Below, piece after piece: positions 39,801 through 48,800 of a DNA stretch of 50,586 bases. Made by a program: the position numbers and the translations under genes. The first letter of the stretch is position 1, and each line of letters begins with the position of its first letter. The stretch is taken from the NCBI GenBank assembly GCA_023399355.1, contig JAEWQC010000149.1:1-50586 (forward strand), written 5' to 3'. The notes beneath the pieces are model-generated. The model did not search any database, was not told where the DNA came from, and was given only the letters and a program-made list of their open reading frames with translations. The stretch is from Bacillota bacterium (lineage in GTDB: Bacteria > Bacillota > Clostridia > Acetivibrionales > DTU013).

Positions 39801-42800
39801 AGCTATGGAAGAATAGTTGAATAAATCAGTGGCCCTAAGTGAAATTCCAAGACCGCTATTTATTTGATTCACTATCTCAACAGCTAGAATGGAATCCACC
39901 CCGAAATCAGTAAAGGGTGTATCATCATTCAAGTTCTTTATATCTGCCTGCAACACCCTTGCAGTGATTCCCAATACTCTATCCTTTATGTTCCGCTGCT
40001 TGACCGCAGGCGATATTGGCATGACGTGTTCAAGCTTCCTGTTAACCTTTTTATCGGGATTGGCAGACTGCATCAAAGGGGGCTTCTCCTTAATAATTGC
40101 TCCACCGTCGCTTTCAGCTATAATGATGTTCTGCGGACCTTCTTCCAGTACCAGGAGGGTTTGCTTGAAGCCTTCCTCTTTCAATAAAATTTCCCACATG
40201 TTCGCAGATAGCAATGGCGAATGGGGAATTCGCAACTCCTCATCCTCATACAGCCACCAACCATCAAGTAATCCGAACGTCAAAGTGGTCGGGTCATTAA
40301 ACTGTGTTGCTTCGTTCAGCAGCAACCAGCCGTTGGTTTTCAATACGATCTTTACCTGACCCAATGTATGACGCAAATTACGCGTAGCATGCAGTACGTT
40401 TGCTGCGATCACAAGGTCAACGCTATTACGTTCAATCTCCTGTCCGATGATGTCTTTCTCAATATCTACAATCTTGAAATCAACAAAAGGATATAGACTT
40501 CCAAAGGCCTTTCTGCCATGAAGTATAAAGCTCTGTGATATATCCGTATAAATATACTTTGTTTCTATACCCAGCTTGTTCAGTGTTTCAAGGACACGCT
40601 TTGTTGTACCTCCCGTTCCAGCTCCAATTTCCAGGATTGTCAAGGGTCTTTTCTCTTTATTTAGTGTACTATATGATGATGCGAATAAACTTACAGCCTG
40701 AGCAACAAGTTTGTTAAGCTCATCCGCCATCTCATTACCCTTATATATGCCTTCTGCCAATTCCATTGAAGCACCTGGAAATATAACCTCCGTCGCCTCA
40801 ATTTCGCCCGAAAGTATCTCGCGGAATTTTAACATGCATGTCCACAATAAAGTAACCTGTGCCTTGACAGCAGGGTACTTGGTCATTATTTCCTCCTTCT
40901 TTGAAGGTAAAAGTTTTAAAGCAGTACTCAAAATTGTATTCTCTGCTAAGGCGATGAACTCAATCTCATCATTTTTTATGCTGCAATAACCACCCTTTGC
41001 AAGAATATCAATTAGCGCATCAAACAGGCGGCTATATTTTGGAATAACTTTAAGCCGTTCTTTTAATCCCTCGAGAGTAAATATTGTCTTATGCAACTGT
41101 ATGATATGTTCCCTGCACAAGTAGTCCATAAGCAGCCGCCCAGCAAACAATTCCAGTTCAATTAACGCAGACTGGATATTTTCAGCAGCTGCAGGCTCAA
41201 TTATTTCAGGAACATGAATCCGGTTTGTTTCAATAAACAAAGAATTATATGATGGTTTATAAAAAACTCTCGAGTTACTAAAGTCTACCCTCATAGACTT
41301 CTGCAGGGATGGATCTGCCTTTAGTACAATAACCTGATCTGCCGGATTTTCAAGTAATGCTTCCATTGCTTCAAATCCTTCTGCAGGTTCAATTGACAAT
41401 AGACCCTTTTCTGCAAGTCTTCTGCGGTAATCCTCTGAAGCGACTACACCTGCGCTCCCCCAGTAGCCCCAGTTAATTATTTTTACGGGATAACTATTCA
41501 CACTGCCCATATAATGAGCATAAGCATCTTTAAATGTGCAGGCAGCCGCATAATTACTTTGCCCTGCATTTCCCATAAAAGATTGTGCCGAGGAGAAAAA
41601 TACTACAAAATCAAGCTTTTCACCCTCAAGTACCTTATTCAGCACAAAACTTCCCTTCACTTTTGGTGCGAGAACTTCCCTTAATGCAATTTCATCCATC
41701 GTGTTTATTGTTCTATCCCTTAGTACTATTGCCGAGTGAAATACTCCATTCAGAGCACCAAACTCTTTTTTTATATTATGTAAAGCTTCTTTCATACTGT
41801 CAATATTTGAAACATCTGCCTGTAAATACAATACATTGCCGCCCTGCGCATTAATGGAAGCTATCTTGTTCTGCTGAATAGGGGTTAGCTCACTCCTCCC
41901 AATAAGTGCAATATTAGCATTGTACTTCCTGGCGAGGTATCCTGAAAAAGTCAGACCTATTCCTCCAGCTCCGCCGACAATCATGTATACTCCGCCCTTA
42001 CGGAAACTGACGTAGTCTGATGCTTCCATTTTCACTGGTTCAATGGTGCGTAAATAGCGGCGGTTCTTACGAAAAGCAATATCCTCCCCATTTTTATGAG
42101 CAGGCTCTCTGACTAGTTCTGCTGCCTCCTCCGGGTAGTCCGAAGAAATATCAATGCAGCTTACCTCCCAGTTTTTATATTCCTTGGTAATTGATTTACT
42201 CATTCCTGTCAAACCTGCAAAAAGAGGATATATTTTTTCACCCGGCAATACCTGATGAGTTTTGTTGACCGCAATCTTCAAGGCAAGCCTTGGGGAAGTC
42301 CCTGAATAAGACGCTAGCAGCTTTACCAGCTTAAGCAGAGCTTCCACACCATATTTTTGAGAATCCTCTAGACAATCTGCACTGTCCCATTTTTCTGCAT
42401 GCTCACCTACGCCTGTTATGAAGTATACCAAGTCAATTGCAGTACAGTTATTTATAAAGTCCCGCATAGCGTCAAGATTTTCATCCAGACATAAACAGCT
42501 TACCTTATCTCTGAAATGAGACGCTTCCAAAGCTGTTTTGAGTCTTTTTGAATTTTTGTTGTCCATGTAAAAAATTAATACTTTCTTATCATCATTTGTG
42601 TCGGTCTGTAGCTGTTGGAGAGGATAGGGGATCCATTTAAAAGCATAGGTGATACCTGCTTGCGGAGTATTTAATACCCTTGATGATAATTCAGTAAATT
42701 TTACGCATATCTGCCCCTTTTCATCTATTAGCAACAGATTGAAACTTTCGGCGTCAAGTGCTTTTACATAGGCATACATTGGAGGCTTTACAGGTGCAAG

Positions 42801-45800
42801 GAACTCAACCTTGTCTACAGAAAAAGGAATTCTGAGTGTCTTATCCTTATTACCCTTTATGGCCATTAATGCAAGAATGATCTGGAGCGCTCCATCAAGG
42901 ATTCCAGTATCCATATCGTCTTCTGATGTTTGAGCCATATTGGTTTTATTCTCCAAAAGGCCAAGCACCTCTTCACTGTTCCCCCAAACCTTTTTTACCG
43001 TTCTGTAGTGTTCTCCGTATTTTATGCCCATTTCGGAATAGATACGGTAAAGATCCTCACTTTCAATACTCATTTCACAGCGTGCTTTAATTTCCTCCAG
43101 CTTTAAGTATTGTTCGTTTTTACCCTCAGGGTTCTTTTGGAACATTCCTTTTGAATGAATTATCCGGCCTCCTTCGTTCTGTGAAGTCACCTCATATTCC
43201 AGCTGTTCGTTAAGTCTGGTAATTGTAAGGTTCAAAGTTCCAGGCAGTTCCTTCACTGTGAAGGGTGTAAGCCATACAACCCTGTTAACATAGTATCCGG
43301 AGTTGGGATATAGCTGTTTTATGGCAGCATCAGCCATTGCCACATACCCTACACCCGGAAGTATTTTTTGATTATTGACCTGATGATGTTCTATTATTGG
43401 ATCAGCGGGCAAAAATGTCTTCTCAAATGTTATGCTGTTGTCTGCCAGCACGGGTACAATCCGATCAAACAGATTATGTAGATTATTCAGACGGTTTTCG
43501 CCTGTTTTGACCATAGCTGCTTTTTGCTTTACCCAATAGCGTTCACGTGCAAAAGGATATGTCGGAACAGATATCCTTCTGGCAGGAATGTTCTTGTAAA
43601 GCACACTCCACTCTACATCTATCCCTGCTGTCCAGAGCTTTGCCAATGCTGTAAGTTTCCTCTCCTGCAGCAGTGATAGCGTCAGATCTCTACCTTTATC
43701 TTCACTAAATATACTCTCAAAGCTTTCATTTTTTGACTTGATATTGCTATGGAACACACCTTCAATATTTGATTCACCAAGAATAAATTTTCCCAATCTC
43801 TGAGCTAATTCATCTAAATCTGCTGCAACCACCGCCAATCTTTCTACCATCGGTTCCCTTCCGGTCTGAAGAGTAAAGGCGATATCTGCCAGGCTTATGT
43901 CCTTTAAATAGGGAAATTCAACATCTGTTTTAGTATCCTTTGCCTCAGTTTTAAGGCTCCGGGCTATATTATCCGCCAGTTGAGTTATATCCCGCAATTG
44001 AAAAACCAGACTAGGTTTTAGTAAAATTGAGAACCTGGAACTTATTTGTTTGATAAGTTCATTTACTGTGAAATTATTGAGCCCCAGTATTTCCCATTCT
44101 TCAAGCGGGTCTATCTTTTCCTCCGGCACTTCCAGAACTATAGAAGCAGCTTTTATCAGTTCCTCACGAATAGATGGCGTCTCGGGTTCCTCATTATCTC
44201 TGCAGCTCCTGTCGTCCTTCATTAAAAGCTGCTCAACATAGCGTTTCAACCTGATTGCGTATTCACGCAGCCGGCTGTCATTTCTGGCAGATAATACGAC
44301 AAGCTGCTCTTCATTGTTCTTTCGCCATGGACGAATATCTTCATACTCCTCCAAAATCAGATGTGCATTAGCCCCGCCTGCTCCAAAGGAACTAATTCCA
44401 GCGCGTCGCGGATACTCGTAAGTTATGGAATCTATAACATGCTTTGGCCTGTGCCATTGAGTCCCTTTTTGAATTACATAGAAAGGAGAATCCACGAAGT
44501 CTATCTTCTGGTTTAATACTTCCGAATTTATAGATGCTACAAGCTTCTTGTGTTTAAACATAAGTACAAGCTTAGTCAGCGCAGCAATTCCAGATGCAGA
44601 TTCCAAATGTCCAATATTGGATTTTACCGATCCCAAAGCACAATACTGGCTATTTAATATTTTTACTGCGTCCGGATTACTTGTAGTTTCATGGAAGGCT
44701 TTTTTCAAGCCTGTAACCTCAATAGGATCACCCAGAGCTGTCCCTGTCCCGTGAGCCTCTATATAGCTTATGCTAATAGGCTCTACACCCGACCTTTTCA
44801 GAGCCTCTTCAATGAGCTTGCCCTGTGCATTGGGATTGGGCACAGTATAGCCGCTGGTCTTGCCACCGGAATTTATAAACGAACCTTTAATGACAGCATA
44901 AATATTGTCCCCGTCTTCCTTCGCCCTGCTTAAAGACTTAAGCAAAACAGCTCCCACGCCTTCGCCATCTACAAACCCATCTGCACCCTCGCCAAAAGCT
45001 TTACAGCATCCATTTTTAGAAAGCATTTTCATACCTGACAGCCGTGAATAATGCATGGGGTGTAGTATAAGATTTACCCCTCCGGCTATGGCGGCCTTGC
45101 ATTCACCGCGCTTGATGCTCTCACATGCAAGATGAATGGCAGTCAGAGAAGAGGAGCAGGCTGTATCAATTACAATACTCGGTCCCTGCATATTGAAGAA
45201 ATAGGATACCCTGTTGGCTACAGACCAATACGCAGAATGTGCCCCTGTAAAGTTCCCCTTACCCCATTCCTCACCACCAAAAATTTCATAATTTCCATTC
45301 ATCACACCAACAAAAACCCCAATCTGGTTATCCATACTGTCAATGTTGTGTCTTGAATATCCTGCATCTTCCATTGTCAGCCAGGCAGTCTCAAGGAAAA
45401 GCCTTTCCTGCGGATCCATAGCCTCAGCCTCCAAGGGTGATATATTAAAAAAGAAGGTATCAAATTTATCGTGGTCTTTTATGAATCCACCCCACTTGGA
45501 ATATGATTTCCCAGACTCTGTTGAGTCAGGTTGGAAATATTCATCGCAGTCCCACCGGTCTTTTGGAATTTCAGTAATACAGTTTCTGTCATGATTCAGA
45601 TTCTCCCAGAATTCTTCCAAAGAGTCCGAAAGCGGGTATCTTCCGCTTATTCCTATAATAGCGATATCTTCCTCTTGATCGGAAACGGTCCGGTTTGTAT
45701 CCTTGTTGAACATATTATAGGTCTTCAGAGCGGCTTCTGAACTTTTCGTCCTGTTTGAAGAAAAAAGGCTATCCGCATCAAATAATTCCGTATTCCTTAC

Positions 45801-48800
45801 AGGAGCTGCAGATAACTCCTTGCCAAACATCTTTGCAAGATCATCCGGCCTTTCTTTAAGAAAATAGTCTGCAAGCTTTTCAATGGTAGGATTCTCAAAG
45901 AGAAGTGTGGCTGAAAGTTTTTTAAAGTCCTTTTCCAAACGTTTTGTAATTTCCATTACTATAAGGGAATCTATACCGTATCGCTCAAACGTTGCATTTC
46001 CAACTATATCATTTTTTCTAATACGAAGGACCTCAGCAAAAACAGCTGACAAATAATCTATGGTTCGCCCATGCAATGTTTCCCCACTTATATTTACGAC
46101 AGACATATTTAACTCTGTCGATGGCATGTTTTGAATGTGTTCAACGGGCTTGCCCGGAATTTCTTTATCCCCCTTGCAGTAAACCTTATCCACTATGGTT
46201 GAAGTATGGATTTCGCCAGTACTCTCACTTACAATAATGCTCTGGAAAGACACTTCGGAATCCATTCCGGGCACTCCAAAAATGTGTACCTTATCAAAGC
46301 CTTGACTTTTCAGAATATTACTCCAGCCCTCAGGTTGCAGCAGTGGTGAATTCGGTATTCTGTTCTGTACATCATTAAAAAGCCACCATCCGCTGGTCAG
46401 ACCAAATGTCAGTGTCCCAAAGTCCTGTTTTTGTGTTGCTTCGTTAATTATAAGCAATCCATTCGTTTTCAAAAGCTTTTTAATCTGATTCAACGTATTT
46501 GGGATTTCCCTTGTCGCATGTACTACATTACTTGCAAACAGTATATCCGCGCTGCCCGGTTCAAAGCCCTGGGCAGCAGGGTCTTCTTCAATATTCAATA
46601 TTTTAAATTCTATGTAAGGATGCTTTAGTCCGAAGGTCTTTTCAGCATATCGGATAAACCCGTTGGATATATCCGTGTAATAATACCGTATTTTCCCCTC
46701 ACCTTTTATTTCATCCAGCACCTTTAATACAAATGCCGATGTACCTCCTGTACCCGCTCCTGCTTCGACAATCTGAATCACCGCCTCAGGGTCATTCTTC
46801 ATGCATTCTTTTATGCATTCCTTAATGATCCGGGCAGTAAGATTGTTGAAATAATCAGACATCTGATCACCGTTATATATTTTCTCTACCAGAGAGGTAG
46901 ACCCTGCCGGGAACATGACTTCCATATGGTTCACCTTCCCTGATAACACATCATCAAAGGCGTTCAGGCATATCCATAGCAGATCCAGGTGCGCCGCCAT
47001 ATCCGGGTACAAGGCAGACAGCCTTTCTTTTTCGGTTTGAGTTGCAATACACACATTTTCAAGTGCATTCAAGGTAATTATATTGTGTCCATCCACTCTT
47101 ACCCATCCGGCATTCTTCAAGATTTCAATCAAAGCATCAAATAAACGGTTGTACTCGGGAATAACATGCATTCTTTCTCTCATATCCGAAATAGAATTTC
47201 GTTCATTTGCATGCAATAAATATCCTGTCTTTTTAAAATAGCCCAGCAGCAGTGCGCGTCCAAACCCCTCAAGTTCTTTAAACGCATCATCCATATTAAC
47301 ATGTGAGGAATTGATATTATCTATGGTAATCTTTTTCAGAACTGACTCTATAAGCAGAGAACCTTTAGACTTCTGGAATTCTATTTTGTTATTCCAGTCT
47401 GCTCCCAGCATATTCAAAACATCTTTTCTTGCCTTAAAGGCCATTATCTGGCCTACTGGTGCGTTTATTACACGTGCAACAGCATCAAAGCCTTCTTTAG
47501 GAGAAATAGAAACCGCACCTTGAGATATAAATCGCTGATAATACTGTTCAGAGGCAACTACCCCAACGGTTCCCCAATACCCCCAGTTTATGGTTCTGAC
47601 TTTAAAAGGAGCTGTCTTTCTCAGAACTTCGGCATATGAATCTTTAAAAGTACAACCCGCTGCATAATTAGCCTGTCCCGCATTTCCTGTAAAGGACTGT
47701 ATCGAAGAGAAGTAGACCAGGAAATCCATGGGTTCCTTCTTCAGCACCTTATATAGTATTACGCTTGCATCAACCTTAGGTGACAAAGCTGCTCTAAAAG
47801 TATCTTCATCCATATTGGCAAGGGTTTTATCCTTTAATACAATAGCTGAATGGAAAGCTCCATTTACAGAACCGAATTTCTCCCTCACTTTGGCAACAGC
47901 ACACATCATACTATCGCAGTCTGCTCCATCAGCCTGCAGGTACATTACTTCACTTCCTAAAGATCTTATTTGGCTGATTTTCTCCATTTGTTCAGATTTC
48001 AAGCCACTGCGACCAATTAAAGCCAGCTTTGCCTTAGCAGTCCCAGCCAGATATAATGCCAGTTCCAGCCCTATGCCTCCAGCCCCTCCTAAAATTAAAT
48101 AGACTCCGTTATTTCTATACGGAAGAGTTTCAAACTCCGGTAGGTCAATAGGCGTGAAGCAACGAACATATCGTTTCGTTCTCCTCATCATCACATTTTT
48201 CCCATGCTCATATCCGTGGTCGGTAATAACCTGCTTTATCCACTCTGTGCTCCATTCATGGAATGCAGTATTCTCAAGCTCATTGATGTCAATATCTACA
48301 ATACTGACCTCCCAGTGGGAGTATTCTTTTGCCAGTGTTAGGGCGAAGCCTTGTATACTTCCGGCAAAAGGGTTGTTCTTATCACTTTCCTGTAAAGCAA
48401 ACGTATTATTTGTAATAATTTTAAATTTTAGAGATTCATCACCGGCGCCGGATATGTTCAAAGTCTTAACTAAGCGATATAGGCTTAAAACCCCATTCTC
48501 CTGGCTCGTCTTTAAAAATTCCACATCATCTATTTCAGGAATATGGGTTTGAATACCTCCAAGAAAATAAATTGAATCCGCACCGGCTAAAAACTCCTTG
48601 CAGCTATGAAACCCATTCCTATCATTTCTGGAGATTTCTCTGGATGCAGGAGATAATATCTTCGTATCTTCACCCAATAGGATCTCAAATACCACTTCTT
48701 CCTGATATTGTTTCCGAATTAGCTCTTTCAGTTTTACACCATCTTGGGAGTAAACAATTACGACCTTTTTGCAATCCAAAGCAGATCTATCTGCACATTC

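Noticed and set aside
39889..40359. A 156-codon open frame on the plus strand
   Set aside because: It lies wholly inside the giant PKS on the other strand, where reading-frame and domain evidence is strong; its translation has low-complexity Ser/Leu composition and no ribosome site was seen.
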